Shown here: positions 1-12,400 of the stretch, in pieces
Layout: every line of letters begins with the position of its first letter
Numbering within the stretch: position 1 is the stretch's first letter
Origin: Helicoverpa zea
Lineage: Eukaryota; Arthropoda; Insecta; Lepidoptera; Noctuidae
DNA length: 64,000 bases
Assembly (NCBI RefSeq): GCF_022581195.2
Contig: NC_061467.1
Span: 6,882,001-6,946,000 of the forward strand
Direction of reading: 5' to 3'
Position numbers and translations under genes: made by a program
Notes under the pieces: generated by a model
Seen by the model: only the letters and a program-made list of their open reading frames with translations
Database searches by the model: none
What the model was told of the DNA's origin: nothing

Positions 1-1440
1 CAACAAAAAAATTGGTACGAAAATTTTTGATTTTATTTTTTTTTCGGAATTCCGTCAATATCCTCTAGCCGTATTTAAACTTGGTGCGTGTGTTACTGGC
101 CTTAAAACCGTGCTGCGCCCTCACACAAGTGCAAAAACAAAGCATACGCAACGATTATTCATAAATTTCATTCATAAAATTGGATTACTTCTGAAATACT
201 ACGACATTACAATGACAAAAAAAGCAGTACATATTAGCTATTTCCCGTCTACTGTAATTCCAATCGATTATTTACGTATTTTATGTCCTCCTCCTGAAGT
301 ATGGCACAAATGCAAATCAACACCTTGTATAGCTAAATTGACTTAGAATTTATTATGCACCAACCTGAATGTCTGGAAACCGACTGCGTAAAATTGGATC
401 ATCCTTTTTTTTGCGTTTGTAATTTCAGGACAAGGTTTTAAAAAATTGAAACATTGTGCGCAAATTTTTGCTGTACTATTTTAAGGTGCTGGCGCGAGCA
501 GCTACAGTTTTTAATAAAATTTTACTGTGCCTAGGGAAAAATACGTTTTTAAACGCATTTTATCCCACAGATTAAATATAATTAATGTAATAAACCACCG
601 AAAGCTACAATAGCAATTTATATGCGAATATATTTTCGTAAATACATAGAACAAACCGCAGATTAACTTGTGTAAATATAAACCACATTAAAATCCGCGG
701 TCAATCCATCGTTAACATCATTTTCATGGAACCACTGAACTAATCTTTAAAATATATCGGCTTTGACTCATCAGTGGTCAACGATTCGGCTTGATTGACT
801 TATGTTTAGTATGATTCATCTTATACCAATTAGAATCGAGTTATTCAATATGTACAAAGAAATCTATAATAATAAAATAAAAAGAAAACAAGGCTCTGAA
901 ACTACTGAATCGATTAAAAAAAATCTTTCACTGTTGGAAAGCTAGACTATCCCCAAGTAACATCAATAGGCTATATTTTATCCAGGTACGGGCAGCAGTT
1001 CGTAAGCGGGACAAAACATGACACCGCAGTAAAACAGCAAGTAAGATACACTTCTATAGACAAACCACAGTACACAAGTACGGAGGCCATGACGTCACAA
1101 AGGTACTAGACGAATATCTTTATGTAGATTTCCTTACGTCGTCAAAGAATACAAACGGATTCTCTATGATGTGTCTTCCAACGCTATGGAATACTCCACG
1201 GAGGAAATTCGACATAAAATAAACCGCAAGGTAAAACAGGGTTAATTAAACATTAATGAAACAAACGCAAAATTCACAATTTTATTTTGGAAGCTGGTAG
1301 AAACAGAAACAGCCGCTTAAATACTCCGCTTGCAAAACCACAGTTGCCACTTCTCTAATTAACGTTTACTCTAACAATTATAAAAACGATTTTAAACGCA
1401 AAATTCTAACGAAAGTTCTAATTTTTGAACAACATTACAT
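1..1440. other. AT-rich non-coding stretch
   Basis: No open frame with credible coding character is seen on either strand. The only recognisable item is a decayed Helitron-like fragment at about 862-1015, listed separately. The rest is AT-rich sequence without clear repeats or splice-site pairs. Confidence 0.5.
862..1015 (+). repeat. Helitron-like element fragment
   Basis: It contains the block 'ctactgaatcgat..., tgttggaaagctagactat..., ggctatattttatcc, gggcagcagttcgt'. This matches in order the better-preserved copies at 15120-15345 (same strand) and 41012-41205 (opposite strand). The terminal CTAG hairpin is not preserved, so this is a decayed fragment. Confidence 0.5.
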
Positions 1441-1446
1441 TTCTTC

Positions 1447-1745
1447 ATTCATCATCATCATTCATCATCAGCCTATCGCAGTCCACTGCTGGACATAGGC
1501 CTCTCCAAGTGCACGCCACTGAGATCGATTTTCGACTTCTCACATTACATTTCCTACTAAAATCAAATTACGAGTACCAAAAAAGCATTAGGGCTGTAAT
1601 TTAATGACGTCTATTTCAATGTTTAATTAGCTTCAGGATATGACACGATATGATCAGGGTAATAAATTTCATCATCATCATCATCATCATCTTAGCCATA
1701 GGACGTCCACTGCTGAATATAGACCTCCCTCTTTGATCTCCACAG
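1447..1745. repeat. Two interspersed-repeat tails with CAT microsatellite
   Basis: Two partial copies each start with a CAT run (1447-1475 and 1669-1690) and continue into a 'gtccactgctggacataggcc'-type sequence. I recognise this pattern as the tail of abundant lepidopteran LINE/SINE repeats. The short open frames on both strands here are by-products of the CAT repeat (runs of His or Met). Confidence 0.55.
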
Positions 1746-1941
1746 ATACCTGTAATAAATTTAATAGTGAGCAATTGGCAACAGATTTTCATTTTTTTTT
1801 TCGACTTAAAAAAGGAGGAAGTTCTCAATTCGCCGGGATCTTTTTTTTTAATCTCTCGAAAAGTGCAAGGGTGAGGCACCTACCAATACACAAACTTGGC
1901 AAGTATAACCCAATGCAAATACAGACATCCATTTTACTATA

Positions 1942-2473
1942 TGTCGGAGGCGTCATCAGGATGGCACTATCGTCCGACATCAGTTAGGGTAATCAATCAA
2001 AGAGATAACTCAAAGAAACTCAAAAAGAACTCAAAAGTCAAACAAACTAAAAACTCAAACGTTTATTCAAATTAGTCAGAACAAAAGACAGCCCCCAAAA
2101 CGCCCGCCCTTCGCCACTTCCTATGTGTTTTGGCTGGGGAGAAGAAGTGGCGGAACAAACTCCCCAGCAACACAAGTCTGTCTGTTAGGTTAGAAGAACC
2201 ATTACAATTCAAAAATCACAAGACTTTACAATAACACTAGATACACTACACGTAACGAAATGCAGTAACGCGACGACTCCTCGAAGACTCGACGAAGCCT
2301 CAATGAAGACTGAACTAAGACTTAACCGAGAGTGCGCTAAGACTGAGCTCCGCGGACGCCACGCTGACCGCCTCGACTCTGCCAAGCGCGCCAAATTGTT
2401 GTTTCACCAGAAACGCCACCAGAGGGCGCGCTTGCGTCTCGTTCAGTGACCGTACTATTGACTATCTCCGACA
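1942..2473. mobile_element. Solo LTR of a Ty3/gypsy-type retrotransposon
   Basis: The 532-bp segment starts TGTCGGAG and ends CTCCGACA, the TG...CA inverted ends expected of an LTR. TATA flanks it on both sides (1938-1941 and 2474-2477), a 4-bp target duplication. Insertion into TATA with a 4-bp duplication is typical of errantivirus-like insect gypsy elements. No primer-binding site follows, no polypurine tract precedes it, and no gag/pol/env frame is adjacent. It is therefore read as a solo LTR left by LTR-LTR recombination. Orientation is not determined. Confidence 0.7.
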
Positions 2474-2477
2474 TATA

Positions 2478-3239
2478 TATATTTAGATTATTTTGAGAAG
2501 AACGTGGAATACTGTATTATATTATACTAGCGCTTTACCCCCGATTTCGTCTGAATGTTTATCTTTTTCAACCCTTAAAGGTCTACTGTGAAAGATTTGT
2601 TGGACGGTTCAATAACTCCGAATCACCGCCTACATACAACTAACTCCAAAGTAAGTTTTCCTCTTCACAGTAATATGAATATTAGTACGTTTTCGCAGAT
2701 TAATAAATAATACTGCCATTCGATGAATTCCACTTGATTTCATATTGGAGTTATTTCAGACTATTTCAAACTTTAACAGTCATTATATAAACATCCATTG
2801 AAAATGTTAATTTTAAAAACAAAATTAATAAAAACAATTATTTAAGACCACAATGAGATTTTTCGCGATAGAAAATTCGTTTATTATATTTTTGACTAGC
2901 TTCTGCCCGCGACTTCGTACGCGGATAAAGTCCCTTATGCCAGCGACTACGGGGTGAGCAAAATCAAAGATCTGAACCGTCTGATATTGTATTTTAAGGG
3001 CCCGTTGACTTGAAAACAACGGAATACGCATAGCCATTAGAAACGTTCCATATATTTAATTTTTGTACTTCAACGGCAAAAGCACAGCAGACTAAACAAA
3101 ACGCTGAGAACTGAACCGCAAAAGACGTGACCATAGGGATAAAAGTAGTGATTCTAATTAGTCCGCATTTAAGTTGTGTGTGGCAAAAATATTACACGTA
3201 TTAATACGTTAAAAAAACATTAAATGTTACTGAGATGAC
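2478..3239. other. Non-coding stretch with a Helitron-like end
   Basis: No gene is visible. At about 2896-2930 the sequence 'gactagcttctgcccgcg' followed by 'acttcgtacgcgg' matches, in reverse, the CTAG end plus short hairpin of Helitron-like elements such as 52419-52852. Confidence 0.4.
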
Positions 3240-3640
3240 AAAGTCGTGATGACTTAGTGGAAGTCGTGGTGGTTTAGTGGGTAGAGAACCAATCTCTCAA
3301 GTATGAGCGTATGTCTTTGATTCCTGGTCTGGCAAGTACCTGCCAATGCAACTTTTCTAAGTTCGTATGTACTTTCTACGTATATTTTGGATACCAATGA
3401 TCGTTATTTGGAGGGGATGTTAAACTGTAGGTTCCGGCTGTCATTGAACATTCTTGGCAGTCGTTATGGGTAGTCAGATGCCAGTAAGTCTGACCAGTTT
3501 TACCAAGGGGTATTGGGTTGAGCGGGTAACTGGGTTGTGGAGCTCAGATATGCAGTTGATCCTTGTAAAACACTGGTACTCAGTTACATCGTGACTGGAA
3601 GTCGACTCTAACATAATTGGGACAAAGGCTCTTGAGATAA
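3240..3640 (+). repeat. tRNA-headed SINE, near full length
   Basis: The head 'gtggtttagtgggtagagaa' followed by a degraded box B ('tttgattcc') resembles a tRNA-type RNA polymerase III promoter. It continues through 'caatgcaacttttctaagtt' and the tail 'cgttatgggtagtcagatgc... ccaaggggtattgggtt'. The same head recurs at 6975, 21110 and 53020, and the same tail at 26565, 26838, 40190 and 43865. This copy appears to carry head and tail together. Confidence 0.6.
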
Positions 3641-3940
3641 TAACGACAATAATAATGAGATATAAGCACCGCAGGACATCTGAGGCTGATGACGGGGAGT
3701 AGCGACCCCGGTGGGCTATATATACTGAGTTCTCCAGGGTATACTGTCCCCCATCTCCGGCCGGTCGGAGTGAACCATGACGGGGGTAGGTCTCACGCCT
3801 CTGGTTTGGCTTGGCCGTCCAGAGTGGAGTCGCTAGAGCAGGGTTAGTAGCCCTGCTCGGAGGATAGGTGCCTCGTGGTAAGTGACCCACAGGGAGCGCG
3901 TAATCTGCGTTTAAAATCCGCCGAGGTATCCTCACCATTA
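3640..3940 (-). repeat. GC-rich LINE-like 3' fragment
   Basis: This GC-rich block read on the minus strand ends in an ATT-rich tail (about 3640-3660, 'ataataacgacaataataa' on the + strand). It contains a minus-strand open frame rich in Pro, Arg and Thr, with no domain I recognise. The sharp GC step from flanking DNA and the simple tail suggest the 3' end of a non-LTR retrotransposon. The clade is not assigned. Confidence 0.35.
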
Positions 3941-4050
3941 TTTTAGGATTATGTAAAAGACGGACTAATTACTTTTTTTGATTCAACATACTACCTATTT
4001 CATAACATTCATTTCTATACATTTCAAGTGTAGTATTGCTCTTGAAGTTC

Positions 4051-4580
4051 CACATCAGGTGTTCCAGATCTTCGATGTATATACGTCAATAGAGAGTGCT
4101 TATCAGGTTGAACCACTTTTGCTAAAACGTCATATCTTTATATGCTATAGTCTAGCTGGGCTCCTGGCGTTCCGCATCAGGTGTTCTACATCTTCAATTT
4201 TTATAAGTCAACAGAGAGTGCTTATCAGATTGAACAACTTTTGCTAAAACGTCACACCTCTATATGCTATAGTCTAGCTGGGCCCCTGGAGTTCCACATC
4301 AGGTGTTTTAGATCTTCAATTTGTATAAGTCAATAGAAAGTGCTTATCAAATTGAACAACTTTTGCTAAAACGTCATACCTGTATATGGTACAGAGAAGC
4401 TGGGCTCTTGGGATTCCACATCAGGTGTTCCAGATCTTAAAATTTATTATCTCAGCTGAAAATGCTCATCATATGAAACAATTTTTGCCATGGCACCATA
4501 TTTGTATCTCTTATAGTTTTGTTGGTCTGTTGGTGTTCTGCATCAGGTCTTCAAGTTTCGAAGATAAATTATAGCCTATA
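4051..4580 (+). repeat. Tandem array, five 122-bp units
   Basis: The landmark CACATCAGGT (one or two changes) occurs at 4051, 4173, 4295, 4417 and 4539, exactly 122 bp apart each time. Units share 'gtgcttatca', 'acttttgctaaaacgtca' and 'tagctgggct'. The last units are more diverged. The array runs straight into a LINE-like tail at 4580-4720. Confidence 0.85.
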
Positions 4581-4720
4581 TGTTGACCAGGCTTAATACT
4601 GATACAACAAAGAAAAAATCATTGAAATCCGTCCAGTAGTTCCGAAGATTAGCGTGTACAAACAAACAGACATACAGACATACAGACATACAGACAAACA
4701 GACAGAATTTTTTTTTTGGA
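4581..4720 (+). repeat. LINE/RTE-like tail with ACAG/ACAT microsatellite
   Basis: 'aaatccgtccagtagttccg' followed by 'acaaacaaacagacatacag' repeats and a T-run is a common 3' end of lepidopteran non-LTR or Helitron-like repeats. It directly follows the 122-bp tandem array, which may belong to the same element. Confidence 0.5.
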
Positions 4721-4739
4721 TTTGTGCTCCATTACTGTT

Positions 4740-6970
4740 TCTAAACCCCACCCAATTATTATTTTTTTAATATATTCAATGTACAGACACAGTTTTTTTA
4801 CAGATTTATTATATGTATAGATAGCGATTTCAATTCTAAAAAGTGACCCAGTAATACTTAATATTTTTATTACAGCTTATATTCCTAGATTGTTACAAGT
4901 ACCTTTGGTAAGTACCTTTAAGGTATGTAAACTTTTGATGGATTAAGGGGTTACTTCTATTGTCATAGAATATCGATTGACCTCCTTTTACTGAAACCAT
5001 AAATTGACACAATTTACTTCGATACATTTTTATCACAAAAGTTCTTGTATCCATAAATATGATACCTGAAAGTTAAAATTAAAGCTGGGCAGTTTTAATT
5101 ACAGTTTATACAGCGTTAATTGCGTGGGTTGAACTTTAATTCAACATGAAACTGATATTAAATGCGAAGTTGTCCCATCCACACATTTTACAATTTTGGA
5201 TAAGACAAATTCTGAACGAGAGTTCATATTTGTGATCGCTAATGCAACGTAATATATTCTAGTAACTATATCAAAATACTAATGGTGTTACATCTAAAGT
5301 TATCACGACTTGACAAGTAAGATAATCCCTGTCGGTAAAAGCTGTGGACGTGTGACGCCTAAACACAGCATGATAGATAAAATACTCGAAAATTAATAAT
5401 AAAACGATAAACAACTCTATGTTAATTCTATGTCTGAAACCTAAATCGAAATACTGAAAACATTTTCTTGGTACAGGACTCAGCCAAAGTTACTACTAAA
5501 GCTGCCATCGCAATTTATGAGCAACAATGAACATCAATTTAATTGTGTATAATATTTCACAGAAAGTAGGCGTGCGCCTACTTTCCCTTAAAGTTTTGGG
5601 CTAATGAAGCAAGTCATAGCACACCCATGTTACGACATTTATTAGTATTTTAAAACTCATCTAGTCATCACTCAAGTTTCTGTTCAAAATAAGAAGTTAC
5701 AAGAAATAATTGGCAACTACGAAGTCAACCATTTAATACCTGGCGCAATTGTATTTCTCAGTTGTGCAGTCACTAATAACTAGCTTTAAACCGCCAAAGT
5801 CCTTTGACAAGAACTGTAAATTTAAATTAAGTGTTTCTGCTTACTTACTTTATCCCACGTATCCAGTAGCTGGCGATGCCATCTTTGCATATCAAGCTGT
5901 ATTGAGACTGCACGCACTGCGCTCTCGTTGCGTACTCCCCGAGAGAGCAAGGCTTACTCATAGAAGCATCTGATACGTTCCTGCTGCGGAACTGAAACCC
6001 TGGCGTCACTATCGTCACCACGCTCAGAAGGGTTAAAGCTTCTGGGATACCTGGGAACAAATAAAAATTAGATTATTGCAAAGGCCGGGAAATAGGCAGT
6101 TGTTGGCTATGTTTGAAGAATGCATGTCCTCATGGCTGATTGCAATTACAATATGTAAATGAGCAATGAGCAAAAAAGAAGAGGAATCCATCCGTTCATT
6201 CATACTTAACACGCACTTAGTACCTACTATTTTTTCACTTTTGGATAATTCAATATTATTTTCATTTGAACGTCTTTGAAAAGATTTGCTTTTTATTTCT
6301 AATATTACAAATACCCAGCATAAAACAATGTAAAACTTATTACTGCCTACATTATATTGTAGACAGCGAGATTTTGACCTATTTATGTCACCAGCCGACC
6401 GCGCTTTTCAATTGTAAAGAAAGAGAAAAATATACAATGATATAAAATACTAAATTATAAAACTATTGTTTTAAGAATTATTTTGTATTTAATTCAATTA
6501 AATAAAAATAATTCTCTCGGATCTAAGAATTAGTAAGATCGGTTTTAGTCCCGTGTTTATTGAGTTACTGAATTCTCGACATTTGAAATAATAGGCAGGT
6601 ATACCTATGCAACTATGTCAAAGCTCAATTTTGGGGAACAATTTGTGTGTAATTTCATTTCCATGAACGAATACAATGATTGGTAATCTATTTACCGGTA
6701 TCGTGGACAATGTATGGCCACTTATTACTAGGTCAGCTCATGCAGTACAGAGCAGATATCTCGTTCCGCTTTCAATGCGATACTCCAATACAATTTGCAA
6801 TAATGCAATAACAACTCTTTGACTATAGACACAGAGCATATTGTCATCAACAAGGAATTCATATTTCTATTTGGGGTGCTACGGTGAGAAGCATTAGAGC
6901 ATGTGATGATGATCCATTTGGTTCCAATGCATTCCATCAGGTGGTAAATATAAAGAGTATAGATAGAATA
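4740..6970. other. Non-coding stretch, nothing recognised
   Basis: No open frame with coding character, no repeat family with a second copy in this window, and no paired splice sites that would build a gene. Confidence 0.45.
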
Positions 6971-6974
6971 ATAA

Positions 6975-7115
6975 GAGTATGAGGGCGTGGGTTCGATTCC
7001 AGGTCAGGCAAGTACCAATGCAACTTTTCTAAGTTTGTATGTACTTTCTAAGTAGGTATGTCTTGGACACCAATGACTGTGTTTTGGATGGCACGTTAAA
7101 CTGTAGGATGATTAG
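6975..7115 (+). repeat. SINE fragment (head half)
   Basis: 'gggttcgattccaggtcagg' (box B-like) followed by 'ccaatgcaacttttctaagt' matches the SINE family at 3240 and 21110. It breaks off after 'cacgttaaactgtaggatga'. Confidence 0.6.
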
Positions 7116-7119
7116 ATAG

Positions 7120-10100
7120 AATAATACCCGCAGTTTTGATAACCACTTCATGCGGAAAAGTTTTTAAATGGTTACATAACTAGAATCCATTGATAAGTAT
7201 CACTGCATCAATAAAATAGTCCTTTATTGTTCCCAAATTATGTGACTAACTGTTCAAATTTCCATTCCACTACGCTGTAATTGCACTCGATCGTTTAAAT
7301 GGAAGTCGGCGCACCTTTTCTTTGCGTTTCAAAAAATCGTTTCTCTTTAATTCCCATAATGCTTCGAAGAGCACTCAAAGGAATTAAGAGTTGGAATATC
7401 TTTCATCTACATTACCTTCACATTGATTTGTAGCACTGTAATGTTCTAACCCGGATACGTCATCAGGTTATTGCGTTCCATAGAATTAATACGGTGTACA
7501 CAGCTTTGAGCTTAATTGAATCCCTGTAAGTGCCTAATTGGTTTGACGAAGGTCACAAAATCTTATGCAAACTCATGTTTTACTCTCAGTAATATGCTCT
7601 AAAATATTATGTTTACATTTCAATTTTCTTATAATTGGTCTTAGTTTGCTTTACGAACTGAAATTCAAATTTTCTTACAACCTCTTCCTTCCGCTACGTC
7701 GGCTGCGAAGAAATTTAATACACGTCATGTTGTTGTACTTAACAAACTTCAGAAGCAACTTCAAATATCGATACAAAATAAAATAACACAGCTTTTATCT
7801 GCATAATTCCTTATAGTCTTTGGGAATACGTTATAGACATACATTCAATATTTTGACTTAATATTGTTGATGTTCTGATTATATCCTCATTCATTTATAA
7901 CAGAATCTGGATCCTAACCCATCTCCTTCTATCCATACTCCTCCATAGAAAATCTACTCCTTCCATAGTTAGAAAAGATCTTCAAGAACCATGTACATAT
8001 TGATATTCAAAGAAAATATTTTATGTATAGTACATAGGTACAAATTAGTGGCTTGACTTCTTGCACATGAACTCGCTATATACTTATCCTCCTTTGGGTT
8101 GCTATTTAAGGTATTTTATTAACACATGCCGAGATGTCAATGTTTTATCTAAACATTTTGTTCGTGACAGACCAATTTACAGGAATCATACTTGCCGACC
8201 TTCATAACAATCATGAACTTATCCGTAATTAACACTATACTGAAAATAGCCTAACATAAACATAATAGGTACAATACAATAGTTTTGAAATACCAAGATA
8301 TGTGTGTATAGTAACGATTCGTAGTCATTATGTTGTAAATTAAGTATGTTTTATTGTGAAGCCAATTGTTGTTTCTAAAATCAAAATATTGAATGCGATA
8401 ATACTCCTTTGCCTTGGGGCGGCCATATTGGCTGACTGATAGTACCCATACAAGCAGTACCAATCACGGAGGACAGAATGATGTACGAATATAAATAATT
8501 GAATATGTTTCCATTCCAGCCAATCAAAGTACACCAAAAAGATAAGACTCAGTGCAAACAAGATATCATGTTAAAGACTTGTAATTAATTTACTTGTTAC
8601 TTAGTATTCAAATGTGCTTTGATCCCGATACCTACGCCATATAACGAGAAAATCGCACTTCATTTATTATTCCTGGTATGTTGGTTTAGTTAATCAAAGG
8701 TTTGATGTCGTTGCTTTTGCACGACGACATACTGATTGGGATTACCAGACACATCAACACCAGGAACACAGCAGTAGATATAGATTAAAAATAGCCACAA
8801 CGTTTTTTTGAGTCAAGTATAATAGGGTCGCTGGTGAAGGTAAGCGGGTTTAACTGTTCCAAGTTGTTTGAATATACTTCTAAGTGCAAACTTGCATTTA
8901 CTCAAAAAGCCATTAAGTTGCTATTTTCATCCGAATATCGAGGAAACATGCGATAAACTTAGAACCTTTGGATACAAACGTGCTGATTGTACGATAAGGT
9001 AGAAAGAAGGCTAATGTATTAAGTTTGGTGACAAATATTGGCCCAGTGTCGACAGCATCGAGTGGAAACTTTTTGGTACAATGGAAACTAAAAGCAAGTG
9101 ACTTTCAGCATGACACATCTCTATCAAATGCCGGCCATATGATAAGTAAGTTACATATTTATCTAGGTTTTTTACAAGTGAGGGCCGATTGTTCAATCAC
9201 CTGATTACTTTTTATGTAAATAATATGTTTAACGTTTAACGTTTAACGTCATAACATCAATTTTATCGAAGAAAAAAAGGCTTCCAAGACAGGGGGAAAA
9301 TGGTTTATCTACTTCTTTTGTTTAGAAGTCTGAAACTTAATTTATCTATAACGTAGTTTTCCCGTCATCGGCATCGCGAAATCCATACCAATTCATCATA
9401 AAAAAATGTCTAAAAATCTGAATAAAAATGTTTCGTACCAAAATACGAATTCATTTAATTTCAGTAAAAACGTTTTAAAAAATTTAATAATAATAAATTT
9501 TACGAACCTTTCGTAGAAAAGTCCAAGTTTATTGGAGATAAGATTAAACGAGCAAAATTGGATTATCATTCGAGAGTAGGTAACCAGGGACTTTTTTCTG
9601 TGATCTTAAAAGCATCCACTTGTTAAAGTGTTTTGTAGCTTTATTACCAAATATGTTTTAAATTATGCTTATATTAAAAGCATTTAAAGTCTTGTACACA
9701 TAGGTATATGAATTTAACTTTTTCTGCCAAAGAAGTCTGTACGCCTTTTAAGAAAGACGAATATGATATTTGATATATAATATGATATATAATATCATAG
9801 TCTTTAGTATTAAACAAAGTCGCTTTTTCAGTCTCTGTGTACGCTTAAATCTTCAAAACTACTTTTTTTAAATAGATAGATTGAAGAGGAAGGTATATAT
9901 GTATAATAACATCCATTAAATGCAACGCGACGCCGGGGCGGGATGCTAGCATTTTTTAAATGCCAGTTCCGCGAAAAGAAATGACCCCAAGTCAATATGC
10001 ACTTGTTTCAATATTAAGCAAACAAATAATATAGACTGTCCATAATTATTACTATCAATTAATTTAAAAGTGTTTTCCTCCCAAGGCTAATTAGTGCAGC

Positions 10101-12016
10101 TGGTTTCAAGGCTCAGTGACTTGAGAATTTCTTTATAAGTATTGTTTTAAGACATGCTATGTACCTTCTTACTTCTTGCGGTTGCACCCGCATCCCGCAA
10201 AGCTTCCCGTACCCAGTCATAACAGCGCGTGTCCACCGGCGGTTTCACCCGCGTCCCGAGGGACCTAATTTCCGCAGTGACAACAACTGACATATAATAT
10301 ATGTTACATTGTGAAGTAAGATATATTACAGCGAAGTTTCATCAACACCCACGTAGCAATTTTACACATACATCCACTTATGTTCCAAACTTTTAAGCTT
10401 ATTATATCAGTAGGAAAGTAGGAATACGTAAACAGAAGCCTCCTTTTTGATTAATCAACATAAACAGTGTTTTGTTTCTATTACTTACCTTTCATTTTTG
10501 TTCTCTTCCTGTTCCCTTTGATATATTATTTATTTTGACTAGAGAAGCATTTCCTCTCATAACATCACATCCTCGTTCCACATAATGTGAAAGTTTTTCA
10601 AAGACTCACTTTTTTATTTGGCTTTATTTTAATGCATACTATCACTTTTCAGTATTATATTTATTGATTGCTTCTTTAATATTTTTGTAATAGAAGTGGT
10701 AGTTATCGCATAGAAGTTCTTGCTATCAGAAAAATAGCAAGTTTACAGGACATCTACATGTATAGTATCAATTTTGAAGTAGTCGAATACATATAATTTG
10801 AAACAGTTAAATCTATCATTACTGAAAAATATGCATTTTCCTCAAAATAAAAAGTTAAACAAAATAGTGAGTAACTAAATACACATTTGACTCCAAAATT
10901 ACAGATTTCTATCTAAACCCCAATGCGTTGCATAAATTCAACCAATTATAATTGGTTTTCCATCTAAAGTTCACTTATCACAGAATACTTCAAACTTTTT
11001 GATAACGTTCCGCGGGGAAAGTCGCGCGCTTTTCCACAATTCCTGAAAACCGTGAAGCGCGCCCGACGACCGGACCACGACTGAAAGCCTGAAAACGATA
11101 AACATCACACCTTTATATCTCGATCTTATTAGCGAGATCACTCTAACAGGTATTTGTGTACCTTTACTATTTCGGTACAGATAATAATCTTGATATTGAG
11201 GAAATATTTTGCTTGCTCGTTAAACTTGGTAATACTTTTCTACATACATTACACATGTGTTATTTATTGGTTGGCACGCAAATAGTATCATATCATCAGA
11301 CTAAAAAAGGTGTAGGTTTACATAATCTCCATTTGCTATCTGTACTTTTATTACTTTACTTATATTTCTTTTTTTTAATAACTTAGGGGTGAAGGACGTT
11401 TTAGTGTCTGTCTCAAAAAGGGCTGATTTGTCAGCCTAATTTGAACAAACATTTTTGAGTTTGACTGTGCGGGTCTGTCTAATAAGGATATGCCAACCTT
11501 CACACCTTATAAAAGGATTAAATTTATACTTTGTTTGACTGAAGGCGATAAAAAAGACGAACAGAGACTGGCTGACAACAGAAGTAGGAGAAGCGATTAC
11601 TTTTATTATACTAAAATGTTCAATAGCATTGTTTTTTTGCTTCTTTTGTTATAGTACAAGAAGGCTACCAATTTCTGGGTACCGAAAGAGGGGATACAAA
11701 AGGATTTGGTAAGCAGGTATCTGCAGCTGCACTTATTTTAGGATTCGTCCCCATATTATTATTACTAATCCAGGGGTCTATTGTTATTGTGGTTTGTACC
11801 TAGAATTCGCATTGTTTCCCATTGTTTTGCGTATTTGTACATCCTATTAACTAAAATTAGGTCGACCTGTGGGTATCTATGTAATGGATTATAAGGTAAC
11901 TAATTTAACCATCTTCCAAGAATCGTAACGTCATGAAAATTGGCAGCTGTATGTCGTTCTGATGACAATACGGTCCAGGCGAACAGATCTGACGATGAAG
12001 CCGGAAGATATGAACA
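7120..12016. other. Non-coding stretch
   Basis: I see no gene. At 10180-10265 two short 'cacccgcatcccg / cacccgcgtcccg' blocks resemble degenerate Helitron-like hairpin ends. A GC-richer patch at 10988-11090 has no assigned function. The rest is AT-rich and unique within the window. Confidence 0.4.
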
Positions 12017-12400
12017 GGGGCCCGATTCTCCTAAGTTAATAATATCAAAATTGAATAAAAATCGAATCGCAATATGATCGCAATAGCAGTTTTAACCGTA
12101 TCGGGCATTCTGCTACTAATATAAGACCAATCGTATTCCAACGACATTCGATTGGTTTGCGATTGGTCTGCTATTTTGGTGATTTTGGTCTATATGGTAG
12201 TTTGCTCTACAATCATATTGCAATCGTAAATCATTTGCAGACAAGATTCATTATTGAATGACAGAAAAGGATAAAAACGTTTATTTCAAAGAAAAAATAG
12301 CGGAATGCCACATACGCTTCAATCGTAATGGAGTCTGGATTGGATCGCAGTCGAATGTGAATCGTATGTTGCTTAAGTGAAATTAGGAGAATCGGGCCCC
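12017..12400. mobile_element. MITE with GGGGCCCGATTCTCCTAA inverted repeats
   Basis: The left end GGGGCCCGATTCTCCTAA (12017) is repeated inverted at 12383-12400. The 384-bp interior has no open frame and is rich in 'aatcgnattg'-type motifs. No convincing target-site duplication was found, so the superfamily is not assigned. Confidence 0.7.

Noticed and set aside
1616..1987. Open frames on both strands around 1.6-2.0 kb
   Set aside because: They are driven by a CAT microsatellite and T/A runs and overlap a repeat tail and the solo LTR. No domain is present.
4668..4702. Short regular repeats considered as a CRISPR array (also the 122-bp units)
   Set aside because: The genome is eukaryotic and the units are contiguous without unique spacers. 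These are a microsatellite and a tandem repeat.
9226..9249. TTTAACG repeated three times
   Set aside because: Too short to support anything beyond chance or simple slippage.
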